Assembly (NCBI RefSeq): GCF_007678455.1
Contig: NZ_VEEP01000005.1
Location: 1-46,282 of the forward strand
Source: Cytobacillus oceanisediminis 2691
Lineage (GTDB): Bacteria; Bacillota; Bacilli; Bacillales; Cytobacillaceae
DNA: 46,282 bases
Direction of reading: 5' to 3'
Shown: one piece after another, positions 8,386-18,149 of the stretch
Position numbering within the stretch: position 1 is the stretch's first letter
Layout of the letters: each line of letters begins with the position of its first letter
Position numbers and translations under genes: made by a program
Notes under the pieces: generated by a model
Told to the model about the DNA's origin: nothing
What the model saw: the letters and a program-made list of their open reading frames with translations, nothing else
The model's database searches: none

Positions 8386-10777
8386 TGTTCCCAAATTCAA
8401 AACCGCTTTCTTGAAAAAACTCGAGATGATGTTTGGAACCAGCTTTGAAGAAAGCTCGAGCCGGGAGCAATTCCAGACTCTCGGGCATATGATCAGGGAG
8501 CATGTGAGTTCTGATTGGATCAAAACGAATGAATTATATCGTGCTGGCGCGAAAAAGCAGGTGTATTACCTGTCGATCGAATTCTTGCTTGGGCGGCTGC
8601 TCAGGCACAATCTGATCAATTTGGGTGTTGAAGAGGTTGTGTGCAAGGGGCTCTGGGAACTGGGGATCGAGCTTGATCAGTTGGAGGAAATCGAGGCGGA
8701 TGCCGGTCTTGGCAATGGAGGACTTGGCCGTCTTGCCGCCTGTTTCCTCGATTCACTTGCTTCGCTTGATTTTCCTGGACATGGCTGCGGAATCCGCTAC
8801 AAGCATGGCTTGTTTGAGCAGAAGATCGTTGATGGCTACCAGGTTGAACTTCCGGAGCAATGGCTGAGGCACGGCCATGTCTGGGAGGTACGCAAGACGG
8901 ATGATGCAGTGGAAGTACCTTTTTGGGGAGAGATTGAGAGCAGAATGGAAAATGGCCGGCTCGTTTTCAGACATCTGAACGCGGAGACCATCATGGCTGT
9001 TCCTTACGATCTTCCTGTCATCGGGTACCAGACCCAGACGGTAAATACCCTTCGTCTTTGGAATGCTGAGCCATCGAGATTTCCGGCAAATGCAGATATT
9101 TTCAAATATAAGAAGGATACCGAGTCGGTTTCTGAGTTTTTATACCCGGACGATACCCATGATGAAGGGAAAATCCTTCGGCTAAAGCAGCAATATTTCC
9201 TTGTCGCAGCGAGCCTGAAGGCGATTGTGAAGTCTTTTAAAAAGAAGAATAAGAGCTTGCTAGAATTCCATGACTATGTGAGCATCCATATCAATGATAC
9301 ACACCCTGCGATAGCGGTCCCCGAATTGATGAGGATCCTGATGGATGAAGAGGGACTAGGCTGGGAAGATGCGTGGCATATTACTGTCCAGACACTTTCC
9401 TATACAAACCATACGACCCTGGCAGAGGCGCTTGAACGCTGGCCGATCAGGATATTCCAGCCGCTGCTGCCGCGTATATACATGATCGTCGAAGAGATAA
9501 ACGAGCGTTTCTGTAAAGTGGTATGGGAGCAATATCCTGACGATTGGGGCAGGGTTGAATCCATGGCAATCATTGCCCATGGCGAGGTCAGGATGGCCCC
9601 GCTTGCGATTGTCGGCAGTCACAGCATTAATGGAGTGGCGAAGCTCCATACGGATATCTTAAAAAATCGGGAAATGAACTTGTTTTATCAATTCTATCCA
9701 GAGCGATTCAATAACAAGACAAATGGCATCACTCATAGGCGCTGGCTGCTGAAGGCAAACCCTGGATTGTCCGGGTTGATTACCGATGCAATTGGGCCTG
9801 AGTGGGTAGGGGCACCGAATAAACTGGAGGAATTGATGCGTTACAAGGAGGATGCAGCCTTCCTGGAAAAACTGCATGACATCAAGCAAGAGAATAAGGA
9901 ACGGCTTGCAAGGCGGATTTTGGATAAAACAGGGATTGAGGTCGACACAGAATCAATTTTTGATGTCCAGGTAAAAAGGCTCCACGCCTATAAGCGGCAG
10001 TTGTTGAATGTGCTGCACATCATGCATCTGTATAATGCGTTGAAAAAAGATCCGGAAGCGCTGTTGTATCCACGGACATTCATTTTTGGCGCCAAGGCTT
10101 CACCTGGGTATTATTTTGCCAAGAAGGTCATAAAACTCATTAACAGTGTTGCTGATAAGGTGAACAATGACCCTGTGACGAATGATAAGCTGAAGGTCAT
10201 TTTCCTCGAAAATTATCGTGTGTCCCTGGCCGAGGAAATTTTTCCGGCAGCGGATATCAGTGAGCAGATATCAACAGCGAGTAAGGAAGCTTCAGGGACA
10301 GGAAATATGAAATTCATGATGAACGGGGCTTTGACACTGGGCACACTTGATGGAGCCAATGTCGAGATCACGGAAATGGTTGGCAGGGAGAACATTTTCC
10401 TGTTCGGATTGAGTGCAGAGGAAGTGCTGGATTACCAGCATAACGGAGGCTATCATTCGCTGGAGTACTACCACCATGATGAACGGATCCGGGAAGTCGT
10501 TGACCAGCTGGTTAATGGATTCTTCCCTGATACAGAAAACCATTTTAATGAAATCTATGATTCCCTGCTGGGGCATAATGACCAGTATTTTTTGCTTAGG
10601 GACTTTGCTTCCTATGCTAAGGCACACGGGGAAGTCAGCCGGAAATATTTAAACCGTGGCGATTGGCTGCAGATGAGCCTGGTCAATATCGCCAAATCCG
10701 GATATTTCTCCAGCGACAGGACCATAAGGGAATATGCGGATGAAATCTGGAAAGTCCAGTCTGCTTTGAAACTATAG
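8375..10777 (+). CDS. glgP: Glycogen phosphorylase GlgP
   Basis: GT35 alpha-glucan phosphorylase releasing glucose 1-phosphate from glycogen; PLP-dependent. The PLP site [14 protein letters not shown] is present with its lysine at about residue 646, and [15 protein letters not shown] near the N-terminus is typical. ATG 8375 is 8 nt after AAGGAG and lies inside the end of glgA (11-bp overlap); an upstream in-frame GTG at 8366 would overlap the ribosome binding site itself. 800 aa. Last gene of the operon, so synthesis and breakdown are co-transcribed, as in B. subtilis. Confidence 0.97.
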   Translation: MFSSVPKFKTAFLKKLEMMFGTSFEESSSREQFQTLGHMIREHVSSDWIKTNELYRAGAKKQVYYLSIEFLLGRLLRHNLINLGVEEVVCKGLWELGIELDQLEEIEADAGLGNGGLGRLAACFLDSLASLDFPGHGCGIRYKHGLFEQKIVDGYQVELPEQWLRHGHVWEVRKTDDAVEVPFWGEIESRMENGRLVFRHLNAETIMAVPYDLPVIGYQTQTVNTLRLWNAEPSRFPANADIFKYKKDTESVSEFLYPDDTHDEGKILRLKQQYFLVAASLKAIVKSFKKKNKSLLEFHDYVSIHINDTHPAIAVPELMRILMDEEGLGWEDAWHITVQTLSYTNHTTLAEALERWPIRIFQPLLPRIYMIVEEINERFCKVVWEQYPDDWGRVESMAIIAHGEVRMAPLAIVGSHSINGVAKLHTDILKNREMNLFYQFYPERFNNKTNGITHRRWLLKANPGLSGLITDAIGPEWVGAPNKLEELMRYKEDAAFLEKLHDIKQENKERLARRILDKTGIEVDTESIFDVQVKRLHAYKRQLLNVLHIMHLYNALKKDPEALLYPRTFIFGAKASPGYYFAKKVIKLINSVADKVNNDPVTNDKLKVIFLENYRVSLAEEIFPAADISEQISTASKEASGTGNMKFMMNGALTLGTLDGANVEITEMVGRENIFLFGLSAEEVLDYQHNGGYHSLEYYHHDERIREVVDQLVNGFFPDTENHFNEIYDSLLGHNDQYFLLRDFASYAKAHGEVSRKYLNRGDWLQMSLVNIAKSGYFSSDRTIREYADEIWKVQSALKL

Positions 10778-10782
10778 AATAA

Positions 10783-10813
10783 GGCCAAACCGATGACGGT
10801 TTGGCCATTTCTT
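10783..10813. terminator. Terminator between glgP and the convergent transporter gene
   Basis: A 10-bp perfect stem GGCCAAACCG/CGGTTTGGCC with a 4-nt loop directly after glgP, followed by a T-rich tract on the plus strand and TTATT on the minus strand; it can serve both convergent units. Confidence 0.85.
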
Positions 10814-10830
10814 GTTTTCTCAAAATCCTT

Positions 10831-11703
10831 TTACAAGATCAATAAGCCAGTGCCAATCGTAATCAATACCGCACCTGCCACGGTCGAGCGTGTCGGTTTT
10901 TCTTTTAGTATGATGAAGCTCAGGATCATCGTCAGGACGACACTGAACTTATCGATCGGATTGACGATACTTACCTTTCCGATTGCGAGTGCAGCGAAGT
11001 AACAAAGCCAGGAGAAGCCTGTAGCTGCACCAGATAGAATTAGAAAGATGTATGATTTCCTTGAGATGTTCTTCAATTCCTTTACAGTCCCCTGAAAAAA
11101 GACAATTCCCCATGCAAAAATGATGATTACGACAGTACGGATGAAGGTGGCCACATTGGAATCGACGTCTTCAATCCCGATTTTTGCGAGAATATTGGTC
11201 AACGCTGCGAAAACAGCAGACATGATGGCGAGGAAAAGATACGATTTCATGTTGAATACCTTTTTTCTCTCGGTATTTTTCTTTTCCTTTTTTCCAATCA
11301 ATACGAAGGTACCTATCGAAATGATGATGCCCCCTGCCACAACAGGCATTGTAGCAGGTTCCCTGAGGATGATGAAAGAAAGCAGGATCGTCAGCAATAC
11401 GCTTGATTTATCAATCGGGACAACCTTGGAAACATCACCAATCTGGATTGCTTTGAAAAATGCCAGCCAGGAAAGGCCAGTTGTCAATCCTGAGAGAATA
11501 AGGAAAATCAGTGATCTCGCAGATACTGTCATTATATTGTCCGTCTGCCCTGTAATCACCACCATTAAATAAGCCATGATAACGACCACCACAGTCCTGA
11601 CAGCAGTGGCCAGGTTGGAATCGACATCCTCAATGCCAATCTTGGCGAGAATCGCTGTAAAAGAAGCAAAAAGTGCAGCAAGCAGAGCAAGAATAATACT
11701 CAT
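10831..11703 (-). CDS. EamA/DMT-family transporter with two near-identical halves
   Basis: Integral membrane protein with ten predicted hydrophobic segments in two EamA domains (about 1-140 and 150-290). The halves are strikingly alike: NILAKIGIEDVDSN and LSGxxTGxSWLxxFxAxxIG occur in both, with similar PIDKxSVVLTxxLSFIIL segments near each C-terminus. Drug/metabolite superfamily members export small molecules, but the substrate cannot be named. ATG at 11703 follows GGAG at good spacing. It stands alone between glgP and the YteA-like gene. Family assignment is firm, function unknown. Confidence 0.85.
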   Translation of the reverse strand: MSIILALLAALFASFTAILAKIGIEDVDSNLATAVRTVVVVIMAYLMVVITGQTDNIMTVSARSLIFLILSGLTTGLSWLAFFKAIQIGDVSKVVPIDKSSVLLTILLSFIILREPATMPVVAGGIIISIGTFVLIGKKEKKNTERKKVFNMKSYLFLAIMSAVFAALTNILAKIGIEDVDSNVATFIRTVVIIIFAWGIVFFQGTVKELKNISRKSYIFLILSGAATGFSWLCYFAALAIGKVSIVNPIDKFSVVLTMILSFIILKEKPTRSTVAGAVLITIGTGLLIL

Positions 11704-11813
11704 TTTCTATCTCCGTTTCTATATTATTTAGTCTTAGTTTGAGACTCTGCTCGGAGAATATTCTTGTGCCTAAGCTGAACGACTTGATTTGTGCCTTATG
11801 TTTCAGAATGGTG

Positions 11814-11846
11814 AAAAAAAACCTCAGTTCACTTAATGAACTGAGG
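11814..11846 (-). terminator. Terminator of the yteA-like gene
   Basis: Stem CCTCAGTTC/GAACTGAGG with a 7-nt loop just after the minus-strand gene, followed on that strand by seven T residues. Confidence 0.9.
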
Positions 11847-11853
11847 CTTCTTC

Positions 11854-12621
11854 TTATTTATCGTCATCCTTTTTTTCGTCTTCTACATAACTATCTCCTT
11901 CTTTATAAGGGATATCGCCAAGCTCCGATTCCATGCCGGTTTCGTCAAGCCTTTCCTCGTATTCCTCTTCGCTGTCGCTCTGAAATACTTGCCTGTCATC
12001 GCCTTCGATATCTGTGGCGCTGAAGGATTCATAGTCTTCAGTGAACCCGCGCTCGGTTTCATTATCAATATAAAGCTTATTGTAGTCTTCGTGATCCCTG
12101 GTAAAATCGGAAGGTGTTTCGGAGGTCCCGAACTCAGCTACATCATCGAAGCTGTTCCTGTTGTCCGCCATCTCCTCGTTCTGTCTGCGGTCGAAATCTG
12201 CATCGTGGGTGTATTCCAATACATCTTCCTCTGCTGGACGGTCATTTGATACGCCCTGTTCCTGGGAGTGATCGACGCAGTATAAAGTGTATGGAATTGC
12301 TTCGAGTCGCTCGTATGGAATCTCTTTCCCGCACTCGACACATTTTCCGTATGTGCCATCCTCGATCGCCTTCAGGGCGTTTTCGACTTTGCCCATCTGG
12401 TCCTCATGATGCTCGTCCATCGCAAGGGTCTTGCTCCGCTCGAATAGTTCTGTTCCACTGTCGGCGGGATGGTTATCGTATGAAGAAAGTTCTCCGGTTG
12501 CCTCCCGCTGGCTGCCTTCGAGGTAACCTTCCTCTTCATTTTGATCTATTTGTGATTGAAGTGTTTCTTTTTCATTAATAAGTGTGTCCTTCAAGTTATT
12601 GAGCTGGTCCTTTGTCAGCAT
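11854..12621 (-). CDS. yteA: YteA-like TraR/DksA zinc-finger protein
   Basis: 255 aa. The N-terminal half is a coiled-coil-rich DksA-like region (from about 1 to 90), then a zinc finger C94-x2-C97-x17-C115-x2-H118, where the last ligand is His in place of Cys. The C-terminal 130 residues are very acidic and low in complexity. In Bacillus such proteins are called general stress proteins and are poorly characterised; binding to RNA polymerase like DksA is conceivable but not shown by the sequence. ATG 12621 follows AAGGATGTG. The neighbouring menA is on the same strand but separated by a terminator. Confidence 0.82.
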   Translation of the reverse strand: MLTKDQLNNLKDTLINEKETLQSQIDQNEEEGYLEGSQREATGELSSYDNHPADSGTELFERSKTLAMDEHHEDQMGKVENALKAIEDGTYGKCVECGKEIPYERLEAIPYTLYCVDHSQEQGVSNDRPAEEDVLEYTHDADFDRRQNEEMADNRNSFDDVAEFGTSETPSDFTRDHEDYNKLYIDNETERGFTEDYESFSATDIEGDDRQVFQSDSEEEYEERLDETGMESELGDIPYKEGDSYVEDEKKDDDK

Positions 12622-12691
12622 GATTACACATCCTTCATATTGTATCGTGTCATACGTTCTAAATACCCGCTCATCATTTCAGGAAACATAG

Positions 12692-12719
12692 AAAAAGCTT
12701 CCGCCTAAGGCAGAAGCTT
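12692..12719 (-). terminator. Likely terminator of menA
   Basis: Stem AAGCTTCTGCC/GGCGGAAGCTT (one G-T pair) on the minus strand followed by TTTTT, about 190 bp downstream of the menA stop. The 290-bp gap 12622-12911 has no gene. Confidence 0.7.
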
Positions 12720-12911
12720 CTCGTTTAATTAGGCTTTTTTCTCAAACTTTGTTGCTTTTGGCTGCAAAATGGGATTAAATGACCTATTTTTCTTCACAAA
12801 ATTTAAGAGAAAAGAGCCTGCACACTTAATTCCGAACGACAAAATGGCATATTATCACGTTAAAATCGGCTTTAGGATTTTAACAACAATCTTTACGAAA
12901 ACAGCCTAACA

Positions 12912-13844
12912 TTAAATTAAGCTGATGAAAATACCGACGGATAAAAGCAGGCCAAAGATCGTGTTCGTCTTTGCTGTTGCAGCCATTGCCGGCATCATTT
13001 GCATGGGATTGGACTTTCCGATAAAACCTTTTGTTGCTTTGACTGCTTTTGGAATGCTTAGTGCGACAATCGCCAGCCAAGGAGAAACGACACCCGCAAT
13101 GATCAGGCCGATTACCCATGTATATGACACGATGAACATGCCAGCAAGCAGGCGGATTGCCCCTTTTCTTCCAAGCAGGATAGCGAGTGTTTTTCGCCCA
13201 AAATCTTTGTCGCCGTCAAGGTCACGGATATTATTAGCAAGCAGGATGGCACCTACCAGCAAAAAGCTTGGGAATGATACGAGTACACTTGTAGGTGTGA
13301 CCGTGCCAGTCTGGATATAAAACGAGATCAGAATGATCAGTACACCCATGAAAAATCCAGCGACAAGCTCACCGAAAGGAGTGTAGGCAATTGGCAGCGG
13401 ACCGCCTGTGTAAAGGTAACCGGCAGCCAGGGAAACAACCCCGACAGCTGCGACCCACCAGCTTGTGCTCATACAGATATAAACACCGAGTAAAACGGAT
13501 ATTCCATATAGACTGAAAGCAAGGTTCAAGACCGTTTTAGGCTTGATGCCATGACGGACAATCGCGCCGCCGATCCCAACGGAATTCTCATTATCCAGTC
13601 CGCGTTTAAAATCATAATATTCATTGAACATATTTGTTGCTGCCTGGATTAACAGGCTTGCGACGAGCATGGCTATAAACATGCCCCAATGGATGCCGCC
13701 ACTGTTTTCTATGGCTAAAGCAGTACCGAGAAGGACAGGGGCAAATGCGGCAGTCAATGTATGAGGACGGGTTAATTGCCACCAGACTTTCCAGCTTTCT
13801 TTATCAACTGCTGGTGAAGAACTAGGCTGTAACTGTGATTGCAT
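12912..13844 (-). CDS. menA: 1,4-dihydroxy-2-naphthoate polyprenyltransferase MenA
   Basis: UbiA-family membrane enzyme that attaches the polyprenyl chain to 1,4-dihydroxy-2-naphthoate, giving demethylmenaquinone. Both aspartate-rich motifs are visible: NEYYDFKRGLD (about residues 71-81) and NNIRDLDGDKDFGRKT (about 205-220). About eight hydrophobic segments lie between them and to the C-terminus. 310 aa, ATG at 13844 with GGGAGAG 8-9 nt upstream. It is divergent from menF, the first gene of the men operon, with a clear sigma-A promoter in between. Confidence 0.95.
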   Translation of the reverse strand: MQSQLQPSSSPAVDKESWKVWWQLTRPHTLTAAFAPVLLGTALAIENSGGIHWGMFIAMLVASLLIQAATNMFNEYYDFKRGLDNENSVGIGGAIVRHGIKPKTVLNLAFSLYGISVLLGVYICMSTSWWVAAVGVVSLAAGYLYTGGPLPIAYTPFGELVAGFFMGVLIILISFYIQTGTVTPTSVLVSFPSFLLVGAILLANNIRDLDGDKDFGRKTLAILLGRKGAIRLLAGMFIVSYTWVIGLIIAGVVSPWLAIVALSIPKAVKATKGFIGKSNPMQMMPAMAATAKTNTIFGLLLSVGIFISLI

Positions 13845-13885
13845 ATCTAATTCTCTCCCTTAATATCAATCTATCAAACCTAAAT

Positions 13886-13914
13886 ATTTTATCTAAAAGA
13901 ACGAAAATTGTCAA
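13886..13914 (-). promoter_or_regulatory. Sigma-A promoter of menA
   Basis: On the minus strand TTGACA (13914-13909), a 17-bp spacer and TAAAAT (13891-13886). The start of transcription would be near 13879, about 35 nt before the menA ATG. Confidence 0.8.
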
Positions 13915-14173
13915 AAAGACCTTTAAAATCCAGGTTAAATTACCTTACAATTATAAGTGTAGATATTCACATATCCACTGTCAATTAGTATTTTCACGTC
14001 TAAGCAGGATGGTTTTACCAGATTATGCAAGCTTTTGGCGTGAAATATATAATAAGGATGATAATCGCTTTGGAAAGCCCGCCATGATTGACATCGTGAT
14101 GTATGAGGTGTATCTTAAAATAAGCTTTTAAACGTTTGATAACAGATGAGAGGCTGTTATTGGGGGGATATTT
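13915..14173 (+). other. Divergent menA-menF spacer, remainder
   Basis: The whole spacer is 329 bp (13845-14173). Besides the menA promoter it holds a perfect -10-like TATAAT at 14048-14053 without a good -35, and a small hairpin TAACAG/CTGTTA ending just before the menF ribosome binding site. A 98-codon open frame crosses it (13835-14131) but its composition is AT-driven and I do not regard it as a gene. Confidence 0.5.
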
Positions 14174-15580
14174 TTGGTTGCCATTCAGGAAACGGAACTT
14201 AGACAGGGAATCCTTGATGGGATTGAGCGGGCCAAAGGACTATCTCAGTCGATTTTGGTAAGCGAAGTCCATAAAATAGATCGTATCGATCCTTTTCATT
14301 TTTTTGCTTCAGGCCGGGAAAAGTACTTAGGAGAACGTTTTTTCTGGAAGGATTCTGAGGGAGAACAAATCCTTGCGGGGTTGGGGGTTTGCGGGCAAAT
14401 ACAGTCGGATCAGCCAGCTGACCGCTTTTTTCATGTAGAAAAAGAGTGGAAGCGCTTCATGGATTCCGCGCTGGTATTTAATAAATACAATCTCAATGGA
14501 ATAGGTCCAGCCTTGTTCGGCGGATTTTCGTTCGATCCGCTGAAAAAAGGAACTGCTTTATGGTCCAAGTTTTCAGAAGCACTGTTCCATATTCCGAAAT
14601 ACATGCTGACTATAATCAAGGGTGAGGCGTATTTCACTACCAACGTAATTTGCACCCAGCATGATGATCTAACCTTATTTGAAAAATTGTCCAGGGAGCG
14701 GGAAGAAGTGCTCTCGAGGGCAGTTGTGAAACCAGCACTTGCTCAGCTTCATCTCAAGGAAATTGTTGAAATCGAACCGGAAGCATGGAAGCAGACTGTA
14801 ACAGATGCCGTAAACAGTTTTGAGAATAGCGAACTGAAAAAAGTTGTCCTCGCAAGGGAGCTGCGCCTTCATTTCGAAGAAAAGGTCCAGGCAGAAAGAG
14901 TCCTTGCGAATCTCTTGGATCACCAGAAGGCAAGCTTTACATTCGCTTTTGAATCCAATGGGGATTGTTTTATTGGTGCATCACCCGAAAGGCTGGTCAA
15001 GAAGGATGGCGACAGCCTGTTTTCCGCATGTCTCGCAGGTTCGATCGCAAGAGGGAACACTCCTGAAGAAGATGAAAAGCTTGGCTGTGAACTTTTAACT
15101 GACCAGAAAAATTTGATTGAACACCAATATGTGGTCGATATGATCAAAGAGGCGATGGAGGAAACCTGTGATGAGGTAATCCTTCCAGAGCAGCCTGCTT
15201 TAATGAAGATGAAATACATCCAGCATCTGTATACCCCGGTCATCGGTAAAAACCGGGAAGGAACATCGATTCTTCACCTGGTGGACAGACTCCATCCGAC
15301 TCCAGCACTTGGAGGATTGCCGAAACAGGCAGCCATCGAGAAAATCAGGGAAATCGAACAGCTGGACAGAGGGCTTTATGCTGCACCTGTTGGCTGGATG
15401 GATTATCAGGGGAACGGTGAATTTGCCGTAGCCATCCGTTCAGGACTGATTCAGGGAAAAGAGGCTTCCTTATTTGCGGGATGTGGAGTCGTGGCAGATT
15501 CAAATGCCGAAAGCGAATATAAAGAGACTAGCATCAAGTTCCGACCGATGCTTACAGCACTTGGAGGAAAGATAACATGA
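14174..15580 (+). CDS. menF: Isochorismate synthase MenF
   Basis: Chorismate-binding enzyme that converts chorismate to isochorismate, entry to menaquinone synthesis. The C-terminal 260 residues contain the family core: ASPERLVKKDGD, GSIARG, HPTPALGGLPK, GLYAAPVGW and FAGCGVVADSNAESEYKE, with metal and substrate residues. 468 aa. The start is TTG at 14174, 5 nt after a GGGGGGAT site. Its stop overlaps the menD ATG (ATGA). Menaquinone use is preferred over a siderophore role because the rest of the men operon follows. Confidence 0.95.
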   Translation: MVAIQETELRQGILDGIERAKGLSQSILVSEVHKIDRIDPFHFFASGREKYLGERFFWKDSEGEQILAGLGVCGQIQSDQPADRFFHVEKEWKRFMDSALVFNKYNLNGIGPALFGGFSFDPLKKGTALWSKFSEALFHIPKYMLTIIKGEAYFTTNVICTQHDDLTLFEKLSREREEVLSRAVVKPALAQLHLKEIVEIEPEAWKQTVTDAVNSFENSELKKVVLARELRLHFEEKVQAERVLANLLDHQKASFTFAFESNGDCFIGASPERLVKKDGDSLFSACLAGSIARGNTPEEDEKLGCELLTDQKNLIEHQYVVDMIKEAMEETCDEVILPEQPALMKMKYIQHLYTPVIGKNREGTSILHLVDRLHPTPALGGLPKQAAIEKIREIEQLDRGLYAAPVGWMDYQGNGEFAVAIRSGLIQGKEASLFAGCGVVADSNAESEYKETSIKFRPMLTALGGKIT

Positions 15581-17328
15581 GTCACCAGGAAGGTTTAACA
15601 GCGTATATCGCTGCATTTGTTGCAGAGTTATCCAAAACAGGGGTGAGGGATGTTGTCATCAGCCCTGGTTCGAGATCAACGCCAATGGCACTGGTGATGG
15701 CAGAACACCCTGAACTGAGGACCCATATTCTTGTCGATGAGCGTTCTGCTTCATTTTTCGCCCTCGGGATTGCCAAAGCAACCCGAAAACCCGTCGCACT
15801 GCTTTGTACATCTGGGACGGCAGCGGCGAATTATTATCCTGCGGTCATAGAAGCTAGCATTTCAAGGGTTCCGCTGATCGTCCTCACAGCGGATCGTCCG
15901 CATGAACTCCGAGATGTCGGTGCACCACAGGCGATAGACCAAATCCATTTGTATGGAAAAAACGTCAAATGGTTTGTTGAGATGGCGCCGCCGCAAAAAA
16001 CAGAGGATATGATTCGCTATGCACGTACTGTTTGCGGCAGAGCGGCTGCAACAGCATCAAGCTATCCGCAGGGACCTGTCCATTTGAACTTCCCGTTCAA
16101 GGAGCCATTGATTCCGAAGCTGGATGGAAATTTGTTCGAACTGCCTGAGCGTGTTGGTGGATATGTCGAAATCCAGACCGGACGTATAAGCTTATCAGAT
16201 GAAATGTTCGAGAGAATTGCTGAAGACCTTGCGTCATTTAAAAACGGAATCATCGTCTGCGGGCAGATCGACAGCAGTGATTTTGCTGAACGCGTGATTG
16301 CGCTCGCTGACAGCCTGAAGTTCCCGATTATCGCTGATCCGCTGTCACAGCTGCGAAGCGGTGAACACGACGGACGTCATGTTGTCGATACATATGATGC
16401 GTTTTTGCGTAACGAAGACGCGAAGGAAGCTTTAAAGCCCGATGTGATCATCCGTTTTGGTGCGATGCCTGTTTCAAAAGCGCTGACTATCTTTATAAAA
16501 GAGAATCGCAACGCCCGCCAGTTTGTGATCGATAGCGGTGCCGGCTGGCGCGAGCCGACGATGTCGGCAAGTGATATGTTTTATTGTGATGAAGCACTTT
16601 TTTGCGAGAAGATAAGCAGTGCAGTTGATCATGTTGATGAGTCTTCCTACTTGGATAAGTGGCTTGCGTTGAACGATACAGCCAAACAGCAGCTGATGGG
16701 CATTTCAAAGGTAGAAGAAATGAGTGAAGGCAAGCTGTTCCATCTGCTTGCTGAAATGCTTCCTGAAGGAGCGACTCTATTCGTTGGCAACAGTATGCCG
16801 ATCCGCGACCTCGATTCATTTTTCCTGCTTAATGATAAGAATATCAAGGTCATGGCCAACAGGGGAGCGAATGGCATAGACGGGATTGTCTCTACAGCAC
16901 TTGGGGTAGCGAGTGTATCGCAGCCATGTTACCTGGTGCTGGGGGATTTAACTTTATATCATGACTTGAATGGGCTATTGGCATCAAAATTGTATAATAT
17001 CGATATTAATATTTTACTGATCAATAATAATGGCGGAGGAATATTCTCCTTCCTGCCCCAGGCAAACGAGCCGAAGCATTTCGAGATGCTTTTCGGCACT
17101 CCGCTCGATCTTGACTTCAGCCATGTTGTCGCGATGTACAAGGGGAAATATGACCTGATTAAAGACTGGGAGCATTTTTCTGAGACCTTTACTGAAAACC
17201 AGCGCGCCGAAGGCTTGAAGGTCATGGAAATCCGGACGGCAAGGGATTCTAACATGATGGAACATCGAAATTTGTGGAAATCTGTTTCCCGGGAAATAAC
17301 TGCATTGTTAAAAGGTGACGAATCATGA
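15577..17328 (+). CDS. menD: SEPHCHC synthase MenD
   Basis: Thiamine-diphosphate enzyme joining 2-oxoglutarate and isochorismate to give SEPHCHC. E55 in VDERS is the ThDP-activating glutamate; the ThDP/metal motif GDLTLYHDLNGL begins near residue 456 and continues to NNNGGGIFSFLP. ISPGSRSTP near the N-terminus is typical of the family. 583 aa. ATGA overlaps with menF before it and menH after it point to coupled translation. Confidence 0.97.
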   Translation: MSHQEGLTAYIAAFVAELSKTGVRDVVISPGSRSTPMALVMAEHPELRTHILVDERSASFFALGIAKATRKPVALLCTSGTAAANYYPAVIEASISRVPLIVLTADRPHELRDVGAPQAIDQIHLYGKNVKWFVEMAPPQKTEDMIRYARTVCGRAAATASSYPQGPVHLNFPFKEPLIPKLDGNLFELPERVGGYVEIQTGRISLSDEMFERIAEDLASFKNGIIVCGQIDSSDFAERVIALADSLKFPIIADPLSQLRSGEHDGRHVVDTYDAFLRNEDAKEALKPDVIIRFGAMPVSKALTIFIKENRNARQFVIDSGAGWREPTMSASDMFYCDEALFCEKISSAVDHVDESSYLDKWLALNDTAKQQLMGISKVEEMSEGKLFHLLAEMLPEGATLFVGNSMPIRDLDSFFLLNDKNIKVMANRGANGIDGIVSTALGVASVSQPCYLVLGDLTLYHDLNGLLASKLYNIDINILLINNNGGGIFSFLPQANEPKHFEMLFGTPLDLDFSHVVAMYKGKYDLIKDWEHFSETFTENQRAEGLKVMEIRTARDSNMMEHRNLWKSVSREITALLKGDES

Positions 17329-18134
17329 AAACCATGATTAATGGAATCCAATATCATGTCGAGCAATACGGCAGCGGCTTTCCACTCGTATTGCTCCATG
17401 GTTTTACCGGAGCGGCTTCTACATGGAAGCCGTTTTGTCCTATATGGGGACAGCACTCAGACCTTGTTATGGTAGACCTCATTGGGCACGGCGAGACTAA
17501 ATCGCCAGGCGATATGGAGCGATATGATATAAAGGAAGCAGCCAATGACATCAAAGTTCTTTTAGACCAGCTCGGTATTGAAAAAACGGATTTGCTTGGA
17601 TACTCAATGGGCGGACGGACAGCCATTACCTTTGCAAGTCTGTATCCTGAAAGAGTAAGGAAGCTCATTCTTGAGAGCACGACGCCAGGACTAAAAACAT
17701 CTGAAGAGCGCGAAGCACGAATTCAGCAGGACCATAAACTGGCTGACAGGATTGAAAGGGAAGGCGTGGAGAAATTCATCGATTTTTGGGAAACGATCCC
17801 GCTTTTTCATTCGCAGTTGAATCTCCCCGCAGAAGTAAGGGAACAAATAAGAAGTCAAAGACTGAAGAACGACCCCGTTGGCCTGGCAAACAGCCTGCGG
17901 GGAATGGGAACCGGCGCTCAGCCTTCATGGTGGGATGAGCTTGTGAACTTTGATTTCGAGACCCTGCTGATTACAGGAGAGCTTGATGAAAAGTTTTGCA
18001 AAATAGCCGACGACATGGCCTTGAAGCTGCCAAATCCGACAAAATTGACGATAAATGGATGCGGGCATGCAATTCATGTGGAAGAACGAGAAAAATTTGG
18101 TACAATAGTAAGTGAGTTTTTGTCGAATACATAA
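17325..18134 (+). CDS. menH: SHCHC synthase MenH
   Basis: Alpha/beta hydrolase fold enzyme that removes pyruvate from SEPHCHC to give SHCHC. Triad residues can be placed: S94 in GYSMGGR, D221 in GELDEKF, H248 in GCGHAIHVEE; VLLHGFTG is the oxyanion region. 269 aa. The ATG overlaps the menD stop by 4 nt, with AAAGGTGA upstream. Position between menD and menB supports the assignment over other hydrolases. Confidence 0.93.
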   Translation: MKTMINGIQYHVEQYGSGFPLVLLHGFTGAASTWKPFCPIWGQHSDLVMVDLIGHGETKSPGDMERYDIKEAANDIKVLLDQLGIEKTDLLGYSMGGRTAITFASLYPERVRKLILESTTPGLKTSEEREARIQQDHKLADRIEREGVEKFIDFWETIPLFHSQLNLPAEVREQIRSQRLKNDPVGLANSLRGMGTGAQPSWWDELVNFDFETLLITGELDEKFCKIADDMALKLPNPTKLTINGCGHAIHVEEREKFGTIVSEFLSNT

Positions 18135-18149
18135 TAGGAGGTTATCTTA

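Noticed and set aside
12114-12578. 154-codon plus-strand frame opposite the YteA-like gene
   Set aside because: Antisense shadow of a gene with a clear zinc finger and ribosome binding site; the shadow is Arg/Ser/Pro-rich without motif.
13835-14131. 98-codon plus-strand frame in the menA-menF spacer
   Set aside because: It starts inside menA, covers the menA promoter, is AT-driven at its start and shows no known domain.
14120-14140. Possible cre site around AACGTT before menF
   Set aside because: Only about 11 of 14 positions fit and both 3' end positions are wrong.
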